The translations under genes were made by a program, and so were the position numbers. Shown piece by piece: positions 43,346-51,720 of a DNA stretch of 64,000 nucleotides (the first letter of the stretch is position 1; every line of letters begins with the position of its first letter). The notes under the pieces are model-generated. The model was not told the origin of the DNA, ran no database searches, and worked only from the letters and a program-made list of their open reading frames with translations. Source of the DNA: SB11 sp035906255 (GTDB lineage: Bacteria > Bacteroidota > Bacteroidia > UBA8524). The stretch is taken from assembly GCA_035906255.1 (NCBI GenBank), contig JAMIFM010000029.1, forward strand, positions 124,001 through 188,000, read 5' to 3'.

Positions 43346-43371
43346 AGTATCAATGCTATCTATTTAACACA

Positions 43372-43740
43372 ATGGATAACCAAGCGAAATCTATAAAAGA
43401 GCTTTGTAGAGATTTAAGGAAACGTAGCACGCCTTCCGAAAGGATTGTTTGGGAGTTGTTGCGTAACCGTAAGTTTATGGGGCTAAAGTTTTTGAGGCAA
43501 TACCCCATCATATACGGAAATTATGATACCCGTAAATTGTTTTTTATCGCTGACTTTTATTGTGCTGAAAAGAAATTGGTAATAGAATTAGATGGTATTA
43601 TCCATGATTTTCAAAAAGAGTATGATAAAAACCGAGATAAAATAATTACAGAAATGGGATTAACTATTGTACGTTTCAAAAATGAAGAGGTAAAAAACAC
43701 AAAAGGGTTTTTAGCGATATTAAATGTATTGTTAGTGTAG
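43372..43740 (+). CDS. DUF559 (Vsr-like PD-(D/E)XK) endonuclease-domain protein
   Basis: The 122-residue protein is a stand-alone DUF559 domain: RKRSTPSERIVWELLRNRKFMGLKFLRQYPI, then FFIADFYCAEKKLVIELDGIIHD (catalytic D61, E72 and K in the ExK-like layout) and IVRFKNEEV. It is related to Vsr-type mismatch endonucleases. Copies of the MITE-like repeat end 26 bp before the start and begin about 5 bp after the stop, so gene plus repeats look like one unit. Function is not established for this family. Confidence 0.85.
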   Translation: MDNQAKSIKELCRDLRKRSTPSERIVWELLRNRKFMGLKFLRQYPIIYGNYDTRKLFFIADFYCAEKKLVIELDGIIHDFQKEYDKNRDKIITEMGLTIVRFKNEEVKNTKGFLAILNVLLV

Positions 43741-43744
43741 CTTT

Positions 43745-43860
43745 TTTTTACTCACCCTCGATTATAAGCATTTTAACCTAAGCCCATAGTCGCCCCTCTC
43801 TAAATTTAGAGAGGGGAAAGTTGGGTAATCAGTGCTAAGAAATTATTTGGGGTGAGTTAA
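43745..43860. repeat. MITE-like repeat, copy E (right of DUF559 gene)
   Basis: Left end TTTTACTCACCC, right end GGGGTGAGTTAA. Its left half is nearly identical to copy F (same CGATTATAAGCATTTTAACC stretch), which suggests a recent duplication. Confidence 0.85.
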
Positions 43861-43945
43861 TTCTGTTGCTTTGGGTATGACACCCAAAAAGAGCGTGCTT
43901 CCCTATCAAATAGTACAGGCATTTATTGTTTGTTGGAAAGTTACG

Positions 43946-44063
43946 TTGACTCACCCTCGATTATAAGCATTTTAACCTAAGCCCATAGTCGACCCTCTCT
44001 AACTATTTAGAGAGGGAAAAGTTGGGTAACGGTGACTTTTTAGCACGTTTGGGTGAGTTAAAA
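43946..44063. repeat. MITE-like repeat, copy F
   Basis: Left end GACTCACCC, right end GGGTGAGTTAAAAA. The core is altered in the middle (CTCTAACTATTTAGAG) but the stems remain. It abuts the end of the outer-membrane gene at 44071. Confidence 0.8.
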
Positions 44064-44070
44064 ACATCCC

Positions 44071-44976
44071 TCACATAGTAAACCGTATTCCTAACCCTAT
44101 GCCGGTGTATTGCTGAGTAAAATCAAGCCCTCGCCCGTTAAACGTCCCCCATTTAATAAAAAAGTTAAAACTGCGGGCATTGTCCTTTGGTCGTAGCCAC
44201 AAACCCGCTTCGCACATCAGGTATTTAAACGGCTCTTTATTCATGTTGCTTTTGTACAGGCTGTTTTTGCCAACAAAATTGTTATGAATCTCCTCGTAAA
44301 ATCCTTGTGCGTATATCCAAACCCCATCTTCTTCGGCAACCCTAAAACGTATGCCGCATTCAAGAGCAAAAGCCCACGTTTGCTGCCGAACTGCATTATA
44401 TAACAACGGCTCGGTAAAATACCGCAACTGGGCACGGTTATAAAAAATCAAACTCTCGTTTAACGTGGTATATTCATCACGGGCTTCCAATCCGTAGTAC
44501 TCAAACGAACGTGCCGAACCATTATCGAAAGCAGTATCGGGTTGTTTAAGGCAATACGCCGAAAAGGATTCAAAATCAGTGGCATGCTGGCTTTCGTGGT
44601 GGGCACTGATGCCTAACCGAAGGGTATGACGGGTACTTTTAAGTGTTGGCAAGAAATACGCATCAAGGCCGAAATTACCCCGCCACAACTGCCACGACAT
44701 AAATTGCTGTTGCGCTACATCATGAAGTTCAATATACCCCGAAGTTGCAACAGTTGCTTCACCCCAAAGGGTTTCATAGCTTACTAAAGGTACATTGCCG
44801 CCTAACATATTATACCAACGACTGTCGAAGAGGCTCATACGCAGAGTTGGGAAATCAGGACTGATGCTAAAATCTGCCTTTGGGGGAACCGGTAATAATT
44901 GTATGCGTCCGGTATCTTTTTGCGCAGCAGCACTAATTGCCGCCAGCAATGCTAAGGTTAGTAAAAATGGCTTCAT
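44071..44976 (-). CDS. hypothetical outer-membrane barrel protein
   Basis: A signal peptide (MKPFLLTLALLAAISAAAQ) precedes a ~280-residue barrel-like protein. It includes SLFDSRWYNMLGGNVPLVSYETLWG, GISAHHESQHATDF and strand-rich repeats, and ends in TGIGLGIRFTM. The HHESQH cluster could bind metal, but the protein looks more like a DUF1207-type barrel. Function unknown. An 8-bp inverted repeat directly precedes the start (44980-45007). Confidence 0.65.
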   Translation of the reverse strand: MKPFLLTLALLAAISAAAQKDTGRIQLLPVPPKADFSISPDFPTLRMSLFDSRWYNMLGGNVPLVSYETLWGEATVATSGYIELHDVAQQQFMSWQLWRGNFGLDAYFLPTLKSTRHTLRLGISAHHESQHATDFESFSAYCLKQPDTAFDNGSARSFEYYGLEARDEYTTLNESLIFYNRAQLRYFTEPLLYNAVRQQTWAFALECGIRFRVAEEDGVWIYAQGFYEEIHNNFVGKNSLYKSNMNKEPFKYLMCEAGLWLRPKDNARSFNFFIKWGTFNGRGLDFTQQYTGIGLGIRFTM

Positions 44977-44979
44977 AGC

Positions 44980-45007
44980 GTTGGTTTATAGCATTATACA
45001 AACCAAC
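44980..45007 (-). promoter_or_regulatory. inverted repeat in the leader of the 44976 gene
   Basis: GTTGGTTT and AAACCAAC separated by 12 nt, immediately upstream of the ATG. It could be an operator or an mRNA leader hairpin. Confidence 0.4.
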
Positions 45008-45149
45008 AAAGCGCACCCCCCAATCTGTTGCTTATTAAATAGAAAAATATATTACCTCTTTACTTTTTGTGTAAGTAAATATTATCTATCAAAGCCTGGA
45101 TGCAAAAGAAGGTTTCCTCAGCCAGCAGAACAAGTTCGGGAAAACAAAA

Positions 45150-45180
45150 AAGCCGACCCTATTAGAAAAAGAATCGGCTT
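45150..45180 (-). terminator. pgk terminator
   Basis: AAGCCGA / TCGGCTT stem with a 17-nt loop, followed on the minus strand by a T run. It lies after the pgk stop. Confidence 0.75.
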
Positions 45181-45201
45181 GTAATTTATATCGTAATCTG
45201 C

Positions 45202-46410
45202 TTAAACGCCTGCGGCACTGTCGCCGTTAATGGCAGCAATACCGGGCAATTGTTTGCCCTCAAAATACTCAAGCAAAGCACCTCCGCCGGTAGATACATA
45301 ACTTACGTTATCAGCAAGGTTAAATTTGTTAATAGCTGCGGCACTGTCGCCACCTCCAATAAGAGTAAATGCCCCGTTATCAGTAGCTTTTGCCACAGCA
45401 TTGGCAACGGTTTTGGTTCCGTTTTCAAAACTGCTCATTTCAAAAACACCCATCGGGCCGTTCCACAACACCGTTTTGCTGTTTGCAATTACTTCTGCAA
45501 ACTTTGCAGCAGCTTCAGGACCTATATCCAAGCCCATCCAGCCAGAAGGTATATTTTCGTTAGCAGCAGTTTGGGTAGCCGCATCGTTGGCAAATTTATC
45601 GGCAATAATGCTATCGGCAGGCAGGTACAAATTCACTCCTTTTTCTTTGGCTTTGGCCAAAATATCCAAGCAGGTTTGCAAACGGTCGGCCTCACAAAGT
45701 GAATTACCTATATCCATTCCTTGGGCTTTAAAAAAAGTATAAGCCATACCGCCGCCAATAATCATATTGTCCACCTTATCCATCAGATTTTCAATAATCA
45801 GCAACTTGTCCGATACTTTTGCGCCGCCCATAATGGCTGTAAAAGGCTTTTGTGCGTTGTTCATCACCTTTTCGGCATTGGCTACTTCGTTGGCCATTAC
45901 ATAGCCAAAGTATTTTGCCGTAGGAAAAAACTCAGCAATAATGGCGGTGCTGGCGTGTGCACGGTGTGCAGTACCAAAAGCATCGTTTACATATACATCG
46001 CCCAGTTGTGCCAATTTCTCAGCAAACTCGCGGTTTCCTTTTTCCTCTTCTTTATAAAAACGCAGGTTCTCAAGCAACAAAACCTCACCGCCTTGCAGGC
46101 CTGCACTTAGGTTTTTAGCTTCTTCGCCAATACAATCGGCAGCAAATTTCACCGTTGTGTTTAGCAGCGTGCTTAAATGATTTACCAAGTGTTTTAGCGA
46201 ATACTTTTCAGTAGGCCCTTCTTTTGGACGACCCAAGTGAGACATTAATATTACGCTTCCGCCATCGTTCAAAATCTTTTTAAGCGTTGGCAAAGCGGCA
46301 GTAATGCGTGAGTCATCGGTGATGTTATAATTCTCATCAAGAGGCACGTTAAAATCTACGCGCACAAGGGCACGTTTACCCGAAAAGTTCAGAAGGTCAA
46401 TGGTTTTCAT
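45202..46410 (-). CDS. pgk: phosphoglycerate kinase
   Basis: The 402-residue glycolytic kinase converts 1,3-bisphosphoglycerate and ADP to 3-phosphoglycerate and ATP. Visible motifs are ALVRVDFNVPLDE, ILMSHLGRP, LLENLRFYKEEEKGN, VNDAFGTAHRAHAST, IMGGAKVSDKLLIIENLM and the C-terminal GGGDSAAAINKFNL ... VSTGGGALLEYFEGKQLPGI. Its length is normal. TACCTTTG at 46434-46427 may serve as its -7 element. It has its own terminator, so it is probably monocistronic. Confidence 0.98.
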   Translation of the reverse strand: MKTIDLLNFSGKRALVRVDFNVPLDENYNITDDSRITAALPTLKKILNDGGSVILMSHLGRPKEGPTEKYSLKHLVNHLSTLLNTTVKFAADCIGEEAKNLSAGLQGGEVLLLENLRFYKEEEKGNREFAEKLAQLGDVYVNDAFGTAHRAHASTAIIAEFFPTAKYFGYVMANEVANAEKVMNNAQKPFTAIMGGAKVSDKLLIIENLMDKVDNMIIGGGMAYTFFKAQGMDIGNSLCEADRLQTCLDILAKAKEKGVNLYLPADSIIADKFANDAATQTAANENIPSGWMGLDIGPEAAAKFAEVIANSKTVLWNGPMGVFEMSSFENGTKTVANAVAKATDNGAFTLIGGGDSAAAINKFNLADNVSYVSTGGGALLEYFEGKQLPGIAAINGDSAAGV

Positions 46411-46426
46411 CAGCTAAAATTTGCCG

Positions 46427-46434
46427 CAAAGGTA
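46427..46434 (-). promoter_or_regulatory. -7 promoter element TACCTTTG of pgk
   Basis: Minus-strand TAnnTTTG match 16 bp before the pgk ATG. Confidence 0.5.
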
Positions 46435-46507
46435 GGGTTTTCAAACATTCCTTTTACTGTAATGTGTTAAGACACGAATAGCAGCGCAATAACTGATGGC
46501 CGATACC

Positions 46508-46515
46508 TATATTTG
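46508..46515 (+). promoter_or_regulatory. -7 promoter element TATATTTG of the Rieske gene
   Basis: TAnnTTTG match ending 5 bp before the ATG at 46521; if used, the mRNA is almost leaderless. Confidence 0.45.
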
Positions 46516-46520
46516 AAACA

Positions 46521-46868
46521 ATGGCCGAAAAGTACACTTGGTATAAGATATATGATTTTAAAACGCACGGTGCTGAGCCTCAGGAACTGTTTACTTTAAG
46601 AGCTATTGAGGCCGATGGAAAACGTTTGGTGCTGGTACGTAATCAAAAAGGATATTATGCGGTAGATGATAAATGCCCCCATGCCGGTTATCCGCTTAGT
46701 CATGGGAAGTGTATGGAAGACGGTACGCTGATGTGCATATACCACCGCTACCGTTTTGATTTGGAAACGGGACAGTGCGGCTCGGATTTTGTACAAACAC
46801 ATCCTGTGAGGGTAGATGATGTGGGCGTGTTTATCGGTTTAAAAAAGAAAAAATGGTGGTCTTGGTAA
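46521..46868 (+). CDS. Rieske-type [2Fe-2S] ferredoxin
   Basis: A 115-residue soluble protein with a single Rieske domain: the cluster ligands are in CPHAGYPLSHG (Cys-X-His) and CIYHRYRFDLETG (Cys-X2-His). It resembles ferredoxin components of non-haem iron oxygenases or NirD-like proteins. No oxygenase is adjacent, so the partner is unknown. The next two small genes follow at 18 and 5 bp, which suggests an operon. Confidence 0.88.
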   Translation: MAEKYTWYKIYDFKTHGAEPQELFTLRAIEADGKRLVLVRNQKGYYAVDDKCPHAGYPLSHGKCMEDGTLMCIYHRYRFDLETGQCGSDFVQTHPVRVDDVGVFIGLKKKKWWSW

Positions 46869-46886
46869 TCACAGCACAAAAAATAA

Positions 46887-47165
46887 ATGCAGGTAACAGA
46901 AACCATTAAATACCGTTTATTGGCCATGAGTATTGTGGTAGATATATTGGGAATGCTCAGCTACCTGATACCCGCATTGGGTGAGTGGACGGATATTGCA
47001 ATGGCGGTATTAACTGCATTGGCAATTTTTAAAGGCTATCATAGTTTCGGGTGGGCGGCATTCGGGTTTTTGGAAGAAATTTTGCCGTTTACGGATGTTA
47101 TACCATCGGCCACACTGGCTTGGGTGTATAGGTTTATTATTAAAAAACAGACTTACAAAACATAA
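46887..47165 (+). CDS. small membrane protein
   Basis: A 92-residue product with two or three membrane helices (residues ~12-31, ~35-50, ~70-86) and an acidic EEILPFTDVIPSATLAWVYRF segment near the C-terminus. The phrase LPFTDVIPSATLAW resembles small conserved membrane proteins of Bacteroidota, with no known role. It lies in a probable operon with the Rieske and GNAT genes. Confidence 0.65.
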   Translation: MQVTETIKYRLLAMSIVVDILGMLSYLIPALGEWTDIAMAVLTALAIFKGYHSFGWAAFGFLEEILPFTDVIPSATLAWVYRFIIKKQTYKT

Positions 47166-47170
47166 TAGCT

Positions 47171-47452
47171 ATGGAAATTAAACATCGTTTTGAAGGTAAC
47201 AAAGGAGAGTTTTATATTGAAGACAATGGCAGTGTGATTGCCCAATACGCCTATACTATGACGGACGACACCACTATGCTGGCTACCCATACCGGAGTTT
47301 CACCACGCTTACGCGGACAAGGCATTGCCATGAAACTGGTAGAGGCCGCCGTAGAGTATGCCCGAAGCCATAACTATAAAATTGCTCCTTCGTGCTCGTA
47401 TGTGCGTTGGGCACATGAAACCCGACCCGATTTGGCCGACGTGGTGAGGTAA
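47171..47452 (+). CDS. GNAT-like N-acetyltransferase (YidJ/CDG1 type)
   Basis: The 93-residue protein is a minimal GNAT fold of the short GNAT_CDG1 type: FYIEDNGSVIAQYAYTMTDDTTMLATHTGVSPRLRGQGIAMKLVEAAVEYAR has the acetyl-CoA loop RGQGIA, and it ends with a conserved CSYVRWAHETRPDLADVV. Such short members may acetylate small substrates or only bind CoA. Third gene of the operon after the Rieske and membrane genes. Confidence 0.8.
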   Translation: MEIKHRFEGNKGEFYIEDNGSVIAQYAYTMTDDTTMLATHTGVSPRLRGQGIAMKLVEAAVEYARSHNYKIAPSCSYVRWAHETRPDLADVVR

Positions 47453-47478
47453 CCGCAACCAACAAAAATTCAAACTCT

Positions 47479-47486
47479 TATCTTTG
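47479..47486 (+). promoter_or_regulatory. -7 promoter element TATCTTTG
   Basis: TAnnTTTG match 10 bp before the cytochrome-c peroxidase ATG. Confidence 0.5.
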
Positions 47487-47496
47487 CAGGATACTT

Positions 47497-48444
47497 ATGC
47501 CTCAAAAAGCCGTTATAGCCACGCTAACTGCTTCAGTTATTCTTTTTGCTGCTTTTTTGCCGCAGGCAAACCCTGTTGCTCCGCAAACGGCTGCGCAATT
47601 GGGCGAAATGCTTTTTAACGATAAAATACTTTCGAGTGATTATACCCTTAGCTGCGCAAGCTGTCATATCCCTCAGTTTGCTTTTGCCGATACCGCTAAA
47701 TTTAGCAAAGGGGTGGGCGGCAAGCTCACAAACCGTAATACCCCCACAGTGATGAACGTGTTATCGCGGGAATCATTTTTTTGGGACGGAAGAGTGGCAA
47801 CACTTGAAGAACAAGCCCTGCACCCCATCAGCAACCCTGATGAGATGAACCTGCCCGTTGAGGATGCGGTAAAACGATTAAACAACGATGCCAATTATCG
47901 CGCGCATTTCACAGCTATATTTGGTCAACTGCCCGACAAAACCACTTTGGGAAAGGCTATTGCCGCTTTTGAAAAAACACTGGAAACTGCTTCGACTCGA
48001 TTTGACCGCTTTATGAACGATGAAGAGGCTTTTACCGAAAGCGAAAAACGCGGCCAACAACTGTTTAACAACAAGGCCAAATGCTTTGATTGCCATTTCA
48101 CCCCCGATTTTACGGGCGATGAATTTAGAAACATCGGTTTGTTTGACGGCAAACAGCTAAACGATTCGGGCAGGTATAAAATCACCCAAGAAGCTAAGGA
48201 TTTAGGCAAGTTTAAAGTGCCCGGCTTGCGCAATGTGGCTATTACAGCCCCTTATATGCACAACGGGATGTTTGCCACCTTGCGTGAAGTGATTGATTAT
48301 TACGACAACCCCGCCGCTCTTGTGAAACACGCACAAAACCGCGATGAGTTGTTAAGCAAGCCGTTAGGACTGACCGAGCAAGAAAAAAAGGATTTGGAAG
48401 CATTTTTGCATACCCTTACCGACGATAATTTTGTGAAACGGTAA
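47497..48444 (+). CDS. di-haem cytochrome-c peroxidase (MauG/CCP family)
   Basis: An N-terminal hydrophobic signal precedes two haem-binding CxxCH motifs: CASCH (near residue 53) and CFDCH (near residue 196). Between them lie FSKGVGGKLTNRNTPTVMNV and SFFWDGRVATLEEQALHPISNPDEMN, and near the end VPGLRNVAITAPYMHNGMFATLREVIDYYDN, all family-typical. The enzyme uses periplasmic cytochrome c to reduce hydrogen peroxide; some relatives oxidise proteins. Length (315) fits the short bacterial peroxidases. Confidence 0.93.
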   Translation: MPQKAVIATLTASVILFAAFLPQANPVAPQTAAQLGEMLFNDKILSSDYTLSCASCHIPQFAFADTAKFSKGVGGKLTNRNTPTVMNVLSRESFFWDGRVATLEEQALHPISNPDEMNLPVEDAVKRLNNDANYRAHFTAIFGQLPDKTTLGKAIAAFEKTLETASTRFDRFMNDEEAFTESEKRGQQLFNNKAKCFDCHFTPDFTGDEFRNIGLFDGKQLNDSGRYKITQEAKDLGKFKVPGLRNVAITAPYMHNGMFATLREVIDYYDNPAALVKHAQNRDELLSKPLGLTEQEKKDLEAFLHTLTDDNFVKR

Positions 48445-48504
48445 GTTCACATAACAAAACATACCAACGGTATAAGTGTTGTAACTTACTGTAAACGATT
48501 GCAT

Positions 48505-48512
48505 TATTTTTG
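48505..48512 (+). promoter_or_regulatory. -7 promoter element TATTTTTG
   Basis: TAnnTTTG match 41 bp before the pseudouridine-synthase ATG; TTG at 48479-48481 is 23 nt upstream. Confidence 0.5.
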
Positions 48513-48553
48513 CAGCACCCTGTGCTTAGTTTAATGGATTTTTGAACATACGA

Positions 48554-49615
48554 ATGATAGAGGAAGAAGAGTTTAATTTAGAAGGTTTTATCGAAGACCA
48601 GCAGGACAGCGAGTTGTATGAACACCACCGTATTGTGGTTGACCCGGGACAATCGTTGCTGCGTATTGACAAGTTTTTGATGCTTAGGTTGCAAAACGTG
48701 AGCCGCAACAAAATACAACTGGCAGCTATTGCAAACAGTATTTTGGTGAACGACGACCCTGTGAAATCGAACTACAGGGTGAAACCGCTGGATGTAATCA
48801 CTGTAGTGTTACCCACACCGCCGAGAGACACCGCTATTTACCCCGAGGATATTCCCTTAACGGTAGTATATGAGGATGATAATCTGGTTATCATCAACAA
48901 AAAGCCCGGCATGGTAGTGCACCCCGGCTATAACAACTACACGGGCACTTTGGTAAACGCGCTGGCATGGCATTTTGAAGGGCAGAATATCGACCGAAAA
49001 GAGCCCACCCCCTGCTTAGTGCACCGCATTGATAAAAACACCAGTGGACTGATGGTGGTAGCCAAAAATGAAACCGCTATGGCGGGGCTTGCTCAACAGT
49101 TTTTTGACCACAGCATTGAGCGCACGTACAACGCCCTTGTTTGGGGTGATTTTGAAGAGGAAAGCGGCACCATTCGCGGTAATTTGGCGCGTCACCCCAA
49201 AAACCGTTTGGAAATGGCGGTATTTGAAGACGGCAGTCACGGTAAAGAAGCCGTTACCCACTACCGTGTTTTAGAACGTTTTCATTACGTTACCCTTGTT
49301 GAGTGCAAGCTGGAAACGGGACGCACTCACCAAATACGCGCCCACATGCGCCACATAGGCCACCCTATTTTTAACGACGACACCTACGGCGGCGATAAAA
49401 TTATAAAAGGTACTACGTTTAGCAAGTACAAACAGTTTATTGATAACTGCTTTGAGCTGATACCCCGCCAAGCCCTGCATGCAAAAACGTTGGGCTTTAT
49501 ACACCCCGTTACCCAAGAAAAGGTGTTTTTTGACAGCAACCTGCCCGATGATTTTGTGAACGTACTTGACAAATGGCGCAAGTACATTGCCCACAAAAAA
49601 GACTTTGACGAATAG
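48554..49615 (+). CDS. RluA/RluD-family pseudouridine synthase
   Basis: The ~353-residue protein has an N-terminal S4 RNA-binding domain (RIDKFLMLRLQNVSRNKIQLAAIANSILVND) and a catalytic domain with LVHRIDKNTSGLMVVAK, which holds the catalytic Asp, and ETGRTHQIRAHMRHIGHPIFNDDTYGG. The S4 domain and size point to an RluD-like enzyme acting on 23S rRNA helix 69. The ATG at 48554 is preferred over the TTG at 48542. It stands alone downstream of the peroxidase. Confidence 0.93.
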   Translation: MIEEEEFNLEGFIEDQQDSELYEHHRIVVDPGQSLLRIDKFLMLRLQNVSRNKIQLAAIANSILVNDDPVKSNYRVKPLDVITVVLPTPPRDTAIYPEDIPLTVVYEDDNLVIINKKPGMVVHPGYNNYTGTLVNALAWHFEGQNIDRKEPTPCLVHRIDKNTSGLMVVAKNETAMAGLAQQFFDHSIERTYNALVWGDFEEESGTIRGNLARHPKNRLEMAVFEDGSHGKEAVTHYRVLERFHYVTLVECKLETGRTHQIRAHMRHIGHPIFNDDTYGGDKIIKGTTFSKYKQFIDNCFELIPRQALHAKTLGFIHPVTQEKVFFDSNLPDDFVNVLDKWRKYIAHKKDFDE

Positions 49616-49830
49616 ACCTTTGTCAAATTGAGCGTAGCGAAATTTCTTTGTTCAATTATGTTGAGTTAACGTGCCAACACAATTGCAATAAGGTGCTTCC
49701 TTCGTCAGCATGACAAGTTTGTAAAGTACAGGCAGAGGCTGGTGGGTAGGGAGTAAAACAAAAAAAGTCTCAATTTCTCGGGACTTCCATAACTTCTTTA
49801 TACACAGGCGATAATTTGGGATACGCCTTT
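49616..49830. other. intergenic region with a degenerate dispersed repeat
   Basis: Between the convergent synthase and the next minus-strand gene. TCAAATTGAGCGTAGCGAAA (about 49622) and CTTCCTTCGTCAGCATGACA (about 49695-49715) resemble the arms of a TTGTCA ... TGACAA dispersed repeat. No gene is visible. Confidence 0.4.
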
Positions 49831-50715
49831 TTAATATATCAAAATTGCATTATAAAAGGATTGGGAAATTCCTTTTAGAAGAAAAAAAGTAAAATCTTCC
49901 CCAAGGATTTTTTTTAAAGTCTTAGGAGTAACATAGTAACTGTTTGAAGGTGTTTCAAACGAACGAATTCGGTACTTATTAATAAAATAAAATCCAATTT
50001 TATCAATTACTAATGAAAATTCATCATTGCTTTTCTCAATAAATTTATAGGAAAATGTTAATTGCGCATCTTCTTTACTATAAATACTATCAGCAGGTAT
50101 GACATTGGTTTTGATTTCGGTTAGTCCTTCGTAAACCCAAACTTTTTTGCTGTTTACTACTTGAACAAATTTATATGCTGCAGCCTCTATTAACTGTTCA
50201 ATGTCACCAAAGTCGTTGTGTCTTACAACACTAAAACGATTAAATGACAATTCTTTAAAATAAACCATATAGAAAAAACCCAGAAATATTTTTCGACATA
50301 ATTGATCTTTTTTTACCTTTTTTAAATCAGAAATAGCTATAGAAAAAATTATTTTATTGGAATCGATTATCATGTGATTTTTACAAAAGAAATTTATCCG
50401 TCCTGTTGTAATTTCAAATGCATTTGCATCAACAATAGAATGTTTGATCTTAAAGTCTTTTAATGTTTCGTATCTTAATTGATAAGTCGAGAACGGAATA
50501 GAGTCATAAATTATTGTTGAGTTCACAGTATCAGAGCCCATATAAACAGGGACAACAGCATCACGAACATCAGATAATGAACTTCGTAATATATCGCTGT
50601 ATTGACCTTGCAATAAACTCATTTCGATTCTTTTGTCTCCAGACTCGTGTAACTGTGCCAGTCCTAGAGTAGAAGAAATTAAAATTACTACGAATGACAG
50701 ATATATTTTTCTCAT
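49831..50715 (-). CDS. secreted hypothetical protein downstream of RHS remnant
   Basis: A 294-residue, AT-rich gene with a signal peptide (MRKIYLSFVVILISSTLGLAQ). The product is strand-rich and Lys/Ile/Phe-rich with no recognised motif. It begins 11 bp after the end of the RHS-like fragment, a position where immunity genes usually sit, but a cleaved signal peptide is not typical of immunity proteins against cytoplasmic toxins. Function unknown. Confidence 0.6.
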   Translation of the reverse strand: MRKIYLSFVVILISSTLGLAQLHESGDKRIEMSLLQGQYSDILRSSLSDVRDAVVPVYMGSDTVNSTIIYDSIPFSTYQLRYETLKDFKIKHSIVDANAFEITTGRINFFCKNHMIIDSNKIIFSIAISDLKKVKKDQLCRKIFLGFFYMVYFKELSFNRFSVVRHNDFGDIEQLIEAAAYKFVQVVNSKKVWVYEGLTEIKTNVIPADSIYSKEDAQLTFSYKFIEKSNDEFSLVIDKIGFYFINKYRIRSFETPSNSYYVTPKTLKKILGEDFTFFLLKGISQSFYNAILIY

Positions 50716-50726
50716 AACTTAATTAT

Positions 50727-51720
50727 TTAAAATCCGGAAGCAGAAGGAGTAGGACGTTTTCCAACAGGCTGTGCCGAACTTGCTCCTTGATATGCTGCGG
50801 TATTTACCATAGCCCTTACCTGAATCATGTGAGTATTAATTTTCTTATTCGCAAGATCCATATCATTTAGATTAAACCATGCCCCCTGAAGAGAAACAAA
50901 AACCCCAAGTGACCTAGGAAGGGCATTCATATTGTTTTGATTGTACGGAGTTCTTGCACCATTACGGTCTTTCATATTAGAATAAAACGTTGTGTTTGAA
51001 TGCACAGATAACTGTAGTGTAAATGTGGAAGATACTGGGCGACAAGTTGTAGGTGATATACCAAGATATTTTGCAACTGGAAGATATCCATTATTTTCAA
51101 AATCTGAACTAGGCTCACTTATTCCAGTTTTTATATTCAAAAAACTTGGATAATTTACTTTGTACTGAACTCCATTCATAGTTGCTGAGGACTCATTTGA
51201 ATATGGACTACCTACTGTTCCATTATTTGCGCCATTACCTGCCTGTGGATTATCAGTTACTTCATAAAGTAAATCAGGGGGGTTATTAAGAGGATTGAGA
51301 TCTGCCATTCCTATCAATAAATCCAATCCAGCATCAGTACCTGGAACATATCCTGGGGGAGGGGTTACTTGTACAAAAAGATTAAAATTAGGATCTGCTG
51401 TTCCTAGTGGATTAGTGACAAATGCAGCTGCTGCTTGGTTTGCTGCTGAAACCATTCCTAAAAGATCATTTTGAGCTTGTATTAATTGAGTTGCATTACC
51501 CTCTCTTACAAACAAAGTATCACCTTTAGGATCGGCAAAAATGATAGGATTATTTGCAAAACAAGCATATTGGGAAATTGACGGATTCGGCTTAGAATCA
51601 ACATTCCACCTTCTTCCCAATCTACCATCATACTGCCAATATTCAGATGTATTGCTATTCCCATCCCCGCTTACCTCATTATCCTTCTCCATCCCATTAA
51701 ACCCGAACCTATACCCATCA
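50727..51720 (-). pseudogene. RHS-repeat core and tip, N-terminally truncated
   Basis: The frame carries the Bacteroidota RHS core end: GYRFGFNGMEKDNEVSG, WQYDGRLGRRWNVDSKPNPSISQYACFANNPI, which normally closes a protein of over 1,000 residues and marks the start of the variable tip. Here the whole upstream part is absent: homology starts right after the antiporter stop (51718-51720). The first ATG in frame is at 51692 (321 residues). The tip (~250 residues) is Asn/Pro/Ser-rich without a recognised toxin domain. It is most likely a remnant or silent tip cassette. Confidence 0.7.

Noticed and set aside
49831..51720. Complete RHS toxin-immunity pair
   Set aside because: The RHS frame lacks its N-terminal body, the tip has no recognised toxin motif, and the following protein has a signal peptide; there is not enough support.
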